From: Boletus sp. NGJ
Lineage: Eukaryota > Basidiomycota > Agaricomycetes > Boletales > Boletaceae
Direction: 5' to 3'
Assembly (NCBI GenBank): GCA_019096195.1
Contig: JAGTXK010000046.1
Location: 1 to 64,000, forward strand
DNA length: 64,000 nucleotides
The position numbers and the translations under genes were made by a program. Of the stretch, positions 1 through 11,585 are shown piece after piece. The notes below the pieces were generated by a model, which worked only from the letters and a program-made list of their open reading frames with translations, ran no database searches and had not been told where the DNA came from. Numbering within the stretch: position 1 is the first letter of the stretch; each line of letters opens with the position of its first letter.

Positions 1-445
1 TTACAGGGGGATGTTGATGGGTACAACCAATGTTACATATGCTACATAGGCCTATGTAGACTTTGCTATTTTTGCTGATGCTACTTGGTGCCCCCTCTTT
101 ATTATCACCGCAGCTTGCTCAGACGACACGGACAGCACACGGTACATTGTGCTCTTGATATGGGTACTCGCCGTGTCGTGGTGGTGCACCTCCTTGCGTC
201 CGAGAACTTATGGTTGGTTGAAAGACTACAAATGAAACTATTATGACAATCAAAAATCGTGAATAGATGGACAGTACAGATCCATATGAGATGACGTGGG
301 GGACTTGGGGAGGATTGGGGAGTTGTGCTAATGCGAGTCGATGATACATGCACAAGAAAAAATTCGCGTCCATTATCGCTGCAAGATAAACCAACACAAG
401 GTTACCAAGGAAATTTGAAATCCGAATCAATATCAATGTCAAATT
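1..445. other. Non-coding flank, 3' of the first gene
   Basis: No convincing exon is seen. The minus-strand frame just past the stop of the neighbouring gene is hydrophobic in places but has no splice link that I can support. It is most simply 3' UTR and intergenic DNA. Confidence 0.4.
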
Positions 446-1628
446 TTACCGGTCGGGGAGTAACATCAGCTCTGCACTTGTTTTGTCCGGTGAGCCTGGA
501 TCTGATGGGAGGGGAGCCCCGTCGGGGTCAAACTCAAGATCCGCTTGTGGACGCGAGCTTTGTTCAAGCATACTGCGGTCTTCGTCAGTCATAGGGAGCG
601 GTGACGCGGACGCGAGTCGGTCAAGAAAGTTCATGTTATCAACCGTGTAGAAACTTTCGTCTCGAGAGGAGGTGGATGGATGTGGAACTCGTGGGGGTGG
701 TGGTTGCGACGCGCGGGTGACATTAGAAGCGAAGAAGGTGTAGATGTAGGAAGGCGATGTGCTCGAGCTTGCGACTGAGGTCCGGCCGTGCCAGTACCTC
801 GGTCCTTGAGGGCATATCGGCACTTGCGAGGCATGGTGAAGGGAAAACAGCCCGTCCGCGGCAGTTTGGCAAGGCTTATATCGGGTACCCAGTGTGTTCC
901 CGCTGCGCAAATGTAAGCACTGGGTAGAAAAGTAAATACATTACTTACCATATCGCACAACCCACGCCTTCTCGAACACATCCGCATGCACTGCGGATCA
1001 TCCTGACGACCGTATGGCGCTCAAAGTATGACGCGTCCATCGGTACAACAGCAGATGTGGCCTCATCCTTGCCAACCCACACACTAGAGCCATCCCGACG
1101 TGAAGCTCGTAAGTGGATTACAGCCCCACACCCATTCGTCTTCCGCAAAGGATCATCGTACCGACACAGACCGCTATCCGATGGCGCCGGGGGATAAGAC
1201 GGTAGTGGTGACCGTGTGTAGAGCGACGTTTGCTGTACGAATGACGAAGAGGTCTCCTCCCCGCCGCAGTAGAGCGTATATCCATATGTCTCTGGCCCAG
1301 GCATGACGGATCTACCCTGTGGACGGGGTGAGGATGGATCATAACCCTGCTCCCAAGCTTGCGTCGATTCGTCGTCGTCGCTGGGAGGCTCGATCCATGA
1401 GGGTGTTCTGGCACCGACAACGGTTGGGGGTGTCACCCGACCACCTTCATTCCGCTGGGCGCTCAATAGATTGTGGTCAAGCCTCATTGCTCCTCTTCTC
1501 CGCAGCCTAGATGCTTCACCCGTGCGCACGAGATCTGAAAGAACGATAGAGTCATCTGCGTCTGTGGGCTCTATTGGGTCTGGAGATAGTGGTCGAAGAG
1601 GCGAGTCGCTTCTATAGCGCATGGGCAT
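446..1628 (-). CDS. Conserved-looking hypothetical protein with a Cys-pair (zinc-ribbon-like) motif
   Basis: The function is unknown. Two exons (949-1628 and 446-902) join across a 46-bp GT..AG intron to give an open frame of 378 residues. The first about 130 residues are polar and rich in Pro/Ser/Asp, so probably disordered. The middle has a run of spaced cysteines (CGAV, then ACGC, then GCAIC joined across the intron to GNTLGTRYKPC), which resembles a metal-binding ribbon. The rest is low-complexity and acidic. The start was chosen at the first Met of the long frame (MPMRYRSDS). The Cys core recalls uncharacterised basidiomycete proteins that I cannot name; a zinc-binding role is inference. 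The splice that completes the last Cys pair supports the model. Confidence 0.6.
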
Positions 1629-2234
1629 ATTGAGCGTCGATGATGGCTGTTCTGGTGCAAACGCATTCGAGCGGTCAGTGGATTAGGTAAGTTGGGCGAT
1701 AAGATTACATCATCGAACCTCCTTGTTATTTTGCTCCTTACCGGAGCGATGTTCACAGGCAACGACTGTGTCATGGGCCCTCTGACATGCGCAAAGTGTC
1801 CGAAGTAAAGTATTCTACACTGGCTACTCATATCTTCACCGGTGCGAAGCCATTCATCAACAAGAGCTTGCAGTGTCCGCTTTCCTATATGCATGCTACA
1901 TACTAACAGGACTGCAAGAAATCTTGCAACAACCAGCCAGGATCTGGTGTCCATTCGCCTGTCCCTATGGTGAGTGTGTATATATACATTATAATAAAGA
2001 TTTGCTCCTTGGAGTTTCCACATACGTTCCAGTCTCTCGCGGCGGGCAAGCATCTTTTAAAAAGTTCATTAAAACTCGGCGATACGATCCGTGCGCGTGA
2101 AGTCTCAAACAGACAACCAAGTTGCTACAATAACGTCCCAGATCCCGTATCGATTGGAAACTGTACAAAGAAAAGCTTCCTACACCACCTCCAACTAAAA
2201 TCGAGCACATGGCACATTTCGTTAAACAGGCCCA
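1629..2234. other. Intergenic region
   Basis: This lies between the start of one minus-strand gene and the stop of the next. It should hold the promoter of the 446-1628 gene and the 3' UTR of the Myb/SANT gene. Open frames here lack support. Confidence 0.4.
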
Positions 2235-5198
2235 TCACGAAGGTAACGAAGGTGGCCGTCCCACCAGTCCAGAAAATGCCCTCTCACTGCTCAATGGCGC
2301 CAACCCTAACTTGGGATTCCCCCTCGGTTCCACACCCTCCCCGCGCGACGCCGACGGGAACGTCGTCGCAGCCGTCTGAAACGACGATAGGTCAGGTTTG
2401 CTGTCGAATACCCCTGCCACGGTAGTCAGCAAAAAAAAAGTCTGTCTCAGGTAGGTACACCGCCAAACCCCAAAGACGAAACTTACCCAGCTTGCGCAAC
2501 CATCGCTGCCGCACTTGATGGTAACCCCTCGATGGTAACGCCTTTTGCACCAAGTCCCATTTTTGTCCATACTTGGCAACCGCCTACGTACGTTCCTCCG
2601 TCAACATTGCCTGCGCCGATGAGGCAGCAAAAGAACAGCGACATACCTGCGCGAGGAGGTCGTCCTCTTCTTTACTCCATTTGACGTATGGGCTTCGCTG
2701 GCGTTTCGTTGGTTGTGCGGGCGCGCGCACGTCTTGCTCTGCCACCCGGACAACCTCTTTGTTCTTGGCTGGTGCTGTAGACGTAGGTCCTGAGCCAGAA
2801 CTCCCATCGTTCTCGCCTCCAGATGGCGTTGTCTCCGAGTGCTGCGGGGATGGCGACACCTCGTGACACTCGTTCTCCGGCATTGACAGTGCCAGCAGGT
2901 GCGCAAGATTTGGTTGAGCAATCACTGCTTGTGTACCATCCGATCCCTCTTCGCCCAGTACACCCTCTATGCGAGAACCTTGTCTTGGAGTCGCATCCCC
3001 TGGATCATCCAGAACCGTGTCTGGCAGTCGTGGACTCTGTACATCATCGCTTGTTGTGACCTGATTCCCCGCAGAAACCGATGTCGAATCGAGCGTCTGA
3101 GAGGATGGATTCGAAGCACTAGTACTATTCGTCCCTCCACCTGGATCGACTAACACTTCTGAGGTAAAACCGGTCAGATTGTCTCCCAAGTCCGACCGAG
3201 GTGTCCTGGACCGGGGCGTCGGTGCTGTAGGTGAAGATGTGCCAATTTCTGGCTCTTTCCTTTTCGACTTTGTCCTCCCTCGCGATTTGGGAGTCGGGCT
3301 GGAAGGCTCTTGTGTAAAAGCACTCTCTTTCCCGTTTCCTTTCGTATGTGTCTGTGTTTGCGCCTGAGATGGTGCAACGGACTGTTCTTGAGTACTAAAC
3401 GCCGCAGCTTGGTCTGCCAAAACATCCAAGGCCGACCTGACCCTCCCACCACCCGCATTCGTCACCCCACTTGTGTTCACAGATGACGCAGGCGCATTAC
3501 CCGTGGTTCGACTCGTGGATCCGTGTGGTGCGGTCAGCTTATCGGTGCGCGCAGTAACTTTTCGCCGCTTCGGTACGGGGCTTCCTAGCACGTCCCTGGA
3601 TCGCGCGTGGCGTGTACCCGTTGTCTTACCAGGGGAGTCGCCAACCACGTCCACGTCCACGTCTTCGTCGACTTCGATGCCTTCGCGCATCATCGAGCGA
3701 GCGGCACTTAATAGTGAGTCGAGGGGCGTTTGCGGGTTATTCGTCCTCACATCCTGCTTTAATTTCTGTGCGGATTGTTGTGCGGATGAGTTGCCAGAAG
3801 GAGTCGTCGTCGACGAGCTGGGAGTTTGTAAGATATGGGGAGGATATGCGGGGATGAACAACGGGACTGGTTGAATCCCAGGCCCGGGTCGCATCTGGCC
3901 ATTCAAATAAACATATCCACCCGCGGGTGGATACCCTGTGTGTGACGTGTTGCGTTTGGGTGTCTTTGGCGTAGTTGCGACCGCCGTCGTCGCCGACTCT
4001 TCTCGCCTCCGTTCTCGCTCCCGTTCCTCCAAGTGATGCACCATTCCAGACATGATTCCGGCGCGATGCTTACCAATCTTGCGGGCTGCTAAAAGGAGAT
4101 GTTCTGCTCTGGCATCGGCACTGAAACACCGCGAGATAGCTTTCTGAGAGGGCCGCCGTTTGTGTGAATTCGTGACGGGATGGACGCTGTTGGGTGCTTC
4201 TGACTTGCGGAGTTTGGCTCTTGGAGTCGCTTGAGAGTGTAAGGTGTGTGATGGTATGTCGACGGGGTCTATTGGTGCTTCATTTTCGCTGGTGCCGTGT
4301 GCTTCGTCTTCTGTGGCAGCTGGGTCTTTCTTTCGTCTCTTGGGATTCGGCGTAGGAGGGGGCATTGATGAGCGTGAGATCAGCGGCTGCATCAGTAGTA
4401 ACGGTCTTAATCGAGTGAGTTCAGATTCAAGCATTTGTAATCGGGATTGTGTTTCGTTCAGCTGTCAATTAGCCATGAGGATGATGACATGACATGCCGG
4501 AGAGGGGAGAGGATTCACCCGTTGGCGAAGGCCCTTGTTGTCTGTTTCAGCAGCGTAAAGGCGTTCAAAGTCCTGTGGAAGTTTGTCAGACATAAACCCA
4601 TGACCGACTGTCCCCATAACGAAGATGTCGCCACGTCAACGAAACTTGTGGCTGATGACTGAAATGCAGGATACAGAACGGCGACTGACCTCGTCTCGCT
4701 CTGGGTTGAGTCGGTTCTTGGCTTGCTGCGCAAGCAAAGCCTCTGCCATCCTAGCCCAGTTGTCCTTCTCGGAGTTCCACCGCAGGCGCTGCTCCTCCGC
4801 TTGATGTAACAGTAGATCTTTCTGTTGTGTTAAAGCGGATATCATGTCTGCCTGTCTGAGGAGCTGGTCTGGGTCTGGTCTAACTGCGGCGGTGAGTCTT
4901 AGTACCTACGGAAAGGCGCCGGGTCATATACAGAGGGAGAGATAACACGATTTTTGCGTACCATTTCGACGAGCTCCTCTTCTCGTGGGGTGAGCTGAGC
5001 ATCAGCTTTGTCGATATACCGCATCTCTACGACCTTTCTGCGCATTTGGACGATATCGGATTCGGGCAGGGGTTCGGGGGAAGCGCTCTTGATGCGTGGG
5101 GGTGGGTCTGAGTCATCCGGGAGGGTTTGTGGCACCGGGGAAGGGGACATGAGATGGACAAGGTCGTCGAGGGCGAGTGGGGGGTAGTCCTGGCTCAT
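2235..5198 (-). CDS. Coiled-coil protein with C-terminal Myb/SANT DNA-binding repeat
   Basis: Probably a nuclear, chromatin- or DNA-binding protein. Six exons (4962-5198, 4690-4905, about 4519-4572, 2647-4461, 2487-2583, 2235-2413) sum to a multiple of three and give about 865 residues. Residues about 60-190 are charged and heptad-like (for example ALTQQKDLLLHQAEEQRLRW), so likely coiled coil. A very long Ser/Thr/Pro-rich disordered middle has several basic KRRK-type stretches that could be nuclear localisation signals. The C-terminus (about residues 763-806) has the spaced tryptophans of one Myb/SANT repeat: WSKEEDDLLAQ, then YGQKWDLVQKAL, then RQRWLRKLG. The repeat is itself split by an intron. 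The start Met precedes SQDYPPLALDDL and is the first one without an implausible hydrophobic leader. I do not recognise a named orthologue. It is transcribed divergently from the hydrolase gene. Confidence 0.75.
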
Positions 5199-5725
5199 GC
5201 TTGTCGTTGAGTCGGCGTAGTCAGCGATTAGGGAGACCCCACAATAACGGAGGGGCGAAATCAAAAAGCCAAACAGCCAGCCCAGAGCCAAATAACGCCA
5301 ACTCGAACGCGCGGACGGGGTCACGTGATAATATTTTTCTCAGGTAAGAATGCCATGTGACTTGGAATTAGGATCAGGTTGCAACATGGAGCAGTAGATG
5401 CGGCGCAGGATGTACCGTATTCTCTTTCTGTCAATGCTTAGCCTCTCTAGGATGGGGATACGGTGAAGTTTCCATGAGATAGGGGTTTAAATATTCATAC
5501 ATGCAACATACTGTAACCATCAAGTAGACATGCCCAGGGCTCTTCGACGCAGAATAAAAGGATAGGTTTTGCAGGCCTGGCTGAGATCCTGTTGGTGAAT
5601 TGCATGTTGGGTGGGAATGACGGAAGTAGCAAGGAGGATGGTTCCAAAAAGAGTTTGTCCTAAACGCTCACGGTTTGTCAGACACACACCAACTGCTCGC
5701 TCGCCGGGTTGTACATAAGCAAGTC
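5199..5725. promoter_or_regulatory. Shared intergenic region of two divergent genes
   Basis: About 530 bp separate the start codons of the minus-strand Myb/SANT gene and the plus-strand hydrolase, so both promoters must lie here. I see no clear TATA box or other motif that I would name. Confidence 0.4.
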
Positions 5726-7178
5726 ATGTTGAGCTCGCCATCGCCAGTCCGGCAACTAGTTCTCTCGCTTCTGGCCCTTCCTCCGCTCTTCCTTACCGTC
5801 TCCATTATCGCTGGATTCCCCTACCCGCCCAATCCCCCTGTTATCCACTCCTCCCTCGCCAATCTTCCGTCCTCGTGCGCGTCCTGGTCAGTCTATCCAG
5901 AAGATTACTACCAAGGCGGATCCTACGTCGTATTCCCCCATGGCCGAGTGAGTTTCTGATCCAGCTGTGGGAAGCAGCTGACACCCCGCTGCAGACGCGA
6001 TACTGGCTCATTGGACCGGGGGAAGGCCCGCGGGTTCGAGCATCCCGGCGTCCCGCGATACACACTCTTCTCACAACCTTATCCTACAGGTAGTGCTTAT
6101 CCATGGCCTGTCCATCCCAGCCATTGTCTGGAAGGACGTGGCACCTGTCCTCGCCTCGCGCGGCTATCGCGTCCTCCTTTATGGTAACGCCACTTGAAAC
6201 GCTTCACCCCTTGGCTTGACCGTTCGCTCAGATCTTTACGGTCGTGGCTACTCCGATGCTCCGGACGTCACTTACGATGTCTCCCTTCACACGACCCAGC
6301 TCGCCCTCCTCATGCAGCACATCAGATGGGATAACGTCTATGTCGTTGGTCTTTCCATGGTACGTATTCAGTTGGTCGTTTTGAATTGAGAGCGACTTCT
6401 ACGATTTAGGGTGGCGGCATCGCTTCCGCGTTTGCGGTCCAGTTCCCTCACTTAGTCAATGGCAAGGTCGCCCTCGTTGCATCCGCAGGCATAATCGAGG
6501 CATGTATCCCTCTGCCATCCTCTAGTCGCCAGACCTTTAATATCCTCAGTAGTCAGCCGATATTTCACGCACCGCAAAATTTATGTCGTCACCGATTGTA
6601 CAAAGTGTATCATCTCTTCCTCCGTTCCAGGTATGAACGATCTTCGTCATATCAGGCTGTGATTGCTCACGATCAGCAGCACTACATGCGTCGCCTTGCC
6701 AATGGGTCCAGTACCTCCGAACTCAAGGCCATCAATCCCATTCAGGAGGTGAGAGTGCTTCACACTGGTATATTATTCCACTAAGTCCCAGTGCAGATTG
6801 TTCGACTGCAATCCGCACATCTTCCACATTACAACGCTGCTGTCGCATCCTCTCTCCGAGAAGGCCCTATTCGCGGCCTTGCATACGCTTTTAGCGCGCT
6901 TTCCAATTCTTCCAATGAAATCCTCCTCATCCATGTACGTTCTTCCACCCCGGCCTAGTTCATCCCACGCTCATATCCTACAGGGCACAGCAGACAAGAC
7001 TGTTCCATACAAATACACTTCCAAGATCCAAGCTCTCGTTCCTCAAGCAAAGTTAGTCACGATCACAGATGGCGGCCACGATATCACAGTCACCCATGCC
7101 GAGGAAGTGAACGCTGCACTTCTTCACTTTCTTTCCGGTGGTCTCGGATCTGGTATAGACGCCTTATCCCCTCTCTGA
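5726..7178 (+). CDS. Membrane-anchored alpha/beta-hydrolase fold protein
   Basis: A hydrolase of the alpha/beta fold, probably an esterase or lipase-like enzyme; the substrate is unknown. The N-terminus has a hydrophobic segment (LVLSLLALPPLFLTVSIIAGF) that could be a signal anchor. Joined exons show the family hallmarks in order: the HG oxyanion motif (VVLIHGLSIPAIVWKDV), YDLYGRGYSD, the nucleophile elbow GLSMGG (split by an intron after ATG near 6360), then LIHGTADKTVPY with the late acidic residue, and DGGHDITVTH with the probable catalytic His. At least six short introns are needed, for example 5951-5993 and about 6033-6090. The start is the ATG at 5726, giving MLSSPSPVRQL; an earlier frame opening has no ATG. 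The gene appears intact. Confidence 0.85.
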
Positions 7179-7423
7179 CTTGGCTGGTAAGTATATTAGG
7201 CACGATACCACATGCTACCCTCTCCTTTTAGATATCTCCCTTGGTCTTACCGAATCTTAGTACTTCCCTAGGCTCTTATATCATGTGTCGTATACCTGTT
7301 GTTGTCATTTTCTACCATCATTTAGTGGACAATGTTGTATACTTATTTGTCAAACACAAGTGTGAACGACTACTTAGTTAGGTGAGGTTAATTCCTTCGA
7401 CTGGACCAACACCCGCCGAGAGC

Positions 7424-8153
7424 ATGAGCCAACAACAAGGAGGCACGTCCTCCGCTACAACTCTAAAAGATGGCGACGCTACGTCAACGAACGCAACTGG
7501 CACCTTCGCTTACTTGCAGCCCTACGCCCGATCCAAGTTCAGTTCGTCTTTTGCCGTTTCATTCAGACAATGCCATCTGACCATCCATAACTTTGTGAAG
7601 AATACCCGTGCTCGCGCTCACCTCGCTCTGTGAGTCCCCGCTCACCGAGGTCATCACCCTCGATTAAGCCTCTGAACGACGCTGCACCCCCCAGTCACGC
7701 TTTCTTCGCTCGTCCCACCGGCTGCTCTCTCACCCCACACATATTGCCCGCCCTACCTCCACCGTGTTGGGTTCTCGCTTGCATTTGGCGTCGCGACATG
7801 GGCGTTTGCCTCTGGGGACGTGCGGAATGGGGCTGGCATCGCGACGGGTATGTCTCTCTGTGGGAGTCGTGTTCGTGAACTGACGTGTAGAGCCACTCTT
7901 TCCCTTGTGATTGCCTTGCCCGTATCCATATCTCGATGCCATGCTGCGTATCTCTACTCTTGCTCTCCCACCCGCGACCCGACACCCGACACGCCTCGCA
8001 TGCGCGTGTACAGCCTGGTCCCTCATCTACCTCACCTTACACGCACGGAAATCTCTCCGCGCCCCCCGCCATCCCATCCCGCTCGCATTGAGTGCTGGGG
8101 CGATGGCGTGTGCCGCGCTGTACGGGACAGAGTATTTCGTGTACCAGAACTGA
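7424..8153 (+). CDS. AIM19: AIM19-like mitochondrial membrane protein
   Basis: Similar by recall to yeast Altered Inheritance of Mitochondria 19, a small multi-pass protein of unknown mechanism. The C-terminal half matches the family pattern once introns are removed: RNGAGIAT joins to AWSLIYLTLHARKSLR across an intron from about 7849 to 8009, and ends ALYGTEYFVYQN. The N-terminus has the family-like FAYLQPYARS after a polar leader starting MSQQQGG. The exact 5' splice of the first intron (about 7620-7694) is uncertain because the obvious donor does not restore the best frame, so a small extra exon or another donor is possible. Confidence 0.7.
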
Positions 8154-9144
8154 GGAGCATATCTAGAACGGAGTGCCTTTCTGGTTTTCCAACTGTGTTA
8201 TTGAGAGCGGTGCGTAGGGCATGCTTGATATCGTTGGTTCATGTTTGAGGCGGCCCGCCGAGGCGCACTGGAAAAGATTCCACATGCGGTATGGGTGTGC
8301 ACGTCTTCCTGAAAGCTGTCCCCCGATCGAGATCAAAACGATGACTCGGCTGGAAGATGGACCTGGGAATGCTACGCAGCCGGTTACCTTACACAGCATG
8401 AACCATGCACACGAACATACCACGGAACCTGGGCAGCTCGGTAGAGGCCTACCTGGACCCCGGGTGATAGCCCTTCTCTGATCACGCTGACCCTCACCCA
8501 GGTGACAGATGGGATAGACGTATAGGAACAAGGGAGGTGAAACGATACATACCGTGTATCGCACCACCAACGAACGTCGGAATCGAACCATGTTGCTCCG
8601 TCGGTATCACGGTCGAAAAAAAAAACACCAGGTTGCATTTGCGGTATTAGTTTCGAAGGAGCGCTCCGAGGACGTGAGTAGGACCGCGTCATCGCTTCCG
8701 TTCGATGCCCTTTGCCGACAGACGAAATCGACCGTCTCTGGTGCATCAATTGGGTGCCCCTAGATCATAGGATCGCCGACGTTTTTGAGATAACGATTCA
8801 TGAGGATATGCCAACCTTTTTCTCTGGAATCCGTTCTGCGTTCAGTTATGAAACAATCAAGTATCTTGAACATCGGGCCCGCGGCGAGACAGATCCATTC
8901 GTGGAAAGGGGGCCATCTTGTCCTTTGGTTGTGGACGAATTGGCACGGGTGAATCATGGTACCGTTATCTACTCGTCTGAATCAGAGTGACGGATGGTTC
9001 CACTTTCGAGAACTGAACACGCCATTGTGAAAAGGTGAATAACTGACCCACAGGCAGGGGGTAATCTACAAGAAAATCAAACGCGGCTCAACCGCCCGCC
9101 AAGAACGACGTAAATAACATCTGGACTGATTGGGCATTCGAATT
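8154..9144. other. Intergenic region without supported gene
   Basis: Several open frames of 65-140 codons occur on both strands but none has recognisable composition or splice continuity. An A-run sits near 8617. It contains the 3' ends of two converging genes. Confidence 0.4.
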
Positions 9145-10485
9145 TTAGACACCCGAGCCTGCAGAACGCCACCATCTGACAAGACCATCCTGTCCACCGC
9201 TGACGAACGCGCCTGCAGTGCCTGTCGGTGCAGGCTTTGGACGCCATGCGACGCTCCACACTTCGCCCGACTCTTGGGTGGTGGACACGGATGCACGCGC
9301 GGCGAGGTCCCATACTTTGATACTTTTGTCTGCAGAGCTGTAGGGACACATAAGGGACGCCATTGTATCACAGGAGGAAGAATACACACCCAGAGACGGC
9401 GAGACGGCCCTCGGGAGATATGTCCGCGCTCAGGACCCAGGACGAGTGGCCGGTGAGCGTCGCGACGGCACCAGAACCTGGTTTTCCAGAGTCCGTGGAA
9501 CGGACGTCGTGCAAGATGAGCCGCTTGTCGTCTGACGCTGTGAGGAGTAACTGCGAGACATCTCAGTTGGGTCTGCATCGAACGGAGGAGGTAAATAGGG
9601 CTGACTTGTCCATCATAGGACCATGCGAGCGAGCGGACGGCCATGGCATGTGAGGAGTAGGTGGTAGCCAAAGAGCCAGATTCGAGATCAAAGATGAATA
9701 TATGTCCAGTCTCAGACGAGAGTGCTAATCGTTTGCCGTCCGGGCTCTGTGGTTTCGTTTGGCGATAATGAGCGAACGATCACAGAGGGTTATCTACTGA
9801 AAGTATCTACGTTGTAACGCATACAGGGTGTAGGACGTACATGTTTGCACGCCATGCCGTGCTTGTTTCGACCGCTCGACAAGACGGTCTGACGAACCCC
9901 GAACGAGTCGGGAGATGCAGAGTATATATTGACATTCCCGGAACCGCTAGTGCCGGCGTACGTCCCGCCTTTGGGGTTGAGCGAGACCGCCCATGCTTGT
10001 GATGGTGAGACGCGCTGCACATTGTCGCGAACGAGCACTCACAAGGTTCTGCACCCTCCACTGAGCGGTCATAACTCTCATGCAGACCGACAATGGAGTC
10101 GGATGTGAGATCCCAAAGACATGTCGTACCATCCAGACCATTGTAGAGTACCGAGTGACCATCGGGGGAAACGGATAGGGAAACGATGGCGAGGTTGTGA
10201 GGCGGGCGTGCGAGCGAGACTTGTCCCGAAGAGGAGTCCCATTGTTTGACGGTGCCGTCTGCGGAGGCGGAGAGGACCGCGTCAGTTGCTGTCCAGGCGA
10301 TGTCCCATATTTCGTCGCTGTGGGCTGTGTAAAGTTCAACGTATTGGAGGACGGTTGATCAGGTTGAACAAGAACAAGGGACGCGTACGTTCTTTGCAAT
10401 CGAGAGCGTTGACAAAGGCGAGACTCTAATGGTAGGGGAATTCACGAGCTGGTTGGGATGTACGTTGCAAGGACATACGAACCAT
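9145..10485 (-). CDS. SKI8: WD40-repeat protein, Ski8/Rec14/WDR61 family
   Basis: Expected to be a seven-bladed WD40 propeller. Family members act in the Ski complex that feeds mRNA to the cytoplasmic exosome, with related roles in the Paf1 complex (WDR61) and in meiotic recombination (Rec14). Joined exons read EPHSDEIWDIAWTATDAVLS, DGTVKQWD, then DGTTCLWDLTS, SETGHIFIFDLESGSL, HAMAVRSLAWSYDG, TASDDKRLILHDVRS, SGSADKSIKVWDLAA and finally GGQDGLVRWW at the C-terminus. The HSDEIW/IAW opening and the GG-DG-VRWW ending fit Ski8 better than other WD40 families. The best start is the ATG at 10485, immediately followed by an intron, so the first coding exon is only the start codon. It is divergent from RPS12 with 184 bp between them. 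Confidence 0.8.
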
Positions 10486-10669
10486 GTCAGATTGTCAATT
10501 CTCGTGTAGGCGTGATTGTGTAGTGTAATGTGGAGACTCCCTAATCGCAAGATCCCGAGCGGAGATTTAAACGAGTGTTAACTTTGTCGGGTCGGTAAAC
10601 TCTAATGTTCCTCAGCATCAACGAGAGCGGACGAAGACATCGCACATAACCTCCTCAAAAAAAGGCAAG
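10486..10669. promoter_or_regulatory. Short bidirectional promoter, Ski8-like and RPS12
   Basis: Only 184 bp separate the two start codons, so both genes must share a compact control region. It has a pyrimidine-rich patch (CCTCCTC) and an A-run just upstream of the RPS12 start. There is no clear TATA box. Confidence 0.55.
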
Positions 10670-11169
10670 ATGTCTGACGCTGGAGATGAAATTGAAGTCG
10701 ACGCCCCGGCTGCCGAGGTCGAGGTCTCTGCTGAGGCGCCAAAGGGAAAAATGTCTGTCGAGGACGCGCTTCAGGTGTGTGTCCCCACCTTATCCTCTCG
10801 TATCGTTGATCCTCACTGCTATCCCCGCAGCAAGTGCTGAAGAACGCGCTCGTGCACGATGGGCTCGCACGTGGTCTGCGTGAGTGTGCCAAGGCCCTGG
10901 ACAAGCGCCAGGCCCACCTCTGCGTGCTCGTCGAGACCTGCAACGAACCCGAGTACATCAAGCTCGTCGAGGCCCTCTGTGCCGAGCACAAAATCAACCT
11001 TATCAAGGTTGGAGATGGAAAGGTACTCGGTACCTGGGCTGGCCTGTGCAAGATTGACAAGGAGGGCAACCCGCGCAAGGTCGTAGGGTGTTCGTGTGTC
11101 GTCGTCAAGGACTATGGTGTCGAGAGCGAGGGGCTGCACGTCCTTCTGGACTACTTCAAGAACCGTTGA
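10670..11169 (+). CDS. RPS12: 40S ribosomal protein S12 (eS12)
   Basis: A structural protein of the small ribosomal subunit. Exons 10670-10774 and 10831-11169 join to give 147 residues, the normal eukaryotic length. The N-terminus is acidic ([13 protein letters not shown]), followed by the conserved core: [64 protein letters not shown] and the ending LDYFKNR. Intron position and codon use are ordinary. The identification is firm. Confidence 0.97.
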
Positions 11170-11585
11170 TAGGTGAGTTGGGTGTAGACATTCGTGTGAA
11201 CGCGATGACAATACAGACTCCCTCGACGGAGACTCCGTTCGATGAGGATATTAGTCTATCCGGAATCACATTTTTTTTGTCTGATTTTGTTGGTGTTGTG
11301 CACAAGTGGACTTGGCTGATATGATCTTTTTCTCTTTGTAGACCCAATGTTGTACGATTACATGAATCAATATCTTTAGCCCCTGCACCTATTTGGCGGA
11401 TGCGTGTGATTCGTTGGGTAGCACGTTAAGGAGAGGCTTGACAGGATCCCCAAGACACGACGGTAGTAATAGTGCCTTTGCTATTTCTGCCGAGATAATG
11501 TTGATGTATTGGGGTTCCGCTGATTTATATAATCCGGGTGACGCAGCATCGTTTCCCAGCAGTAATACAGCGCGACGCCTTCCCC
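11170..11585. other. Intergenic region
   Basis: This holds the 3' UTR of RPS12 and the promoter of the TMEM135-like gene. A frame reading the opposite strand of the following exon is open but lacks family similarity. Nothing else is evident. Confidence 0.4.

Noticed and set aside
8540-8615. A GGTTCGATTCC-like stretch on the minus strand suggesting a tRNA T-arm
   Set aside because: The flanking bases do not form a T-stem, and no acceptor or anticodon arm pairs around it.
9066-9671. Long minus-strand frame at the 3' end of the Ski8-like gene as a separate gene
   Set aside because: It is an alternative frame over the WD40 exons; the spliced WD40 reading explains the sequence better.
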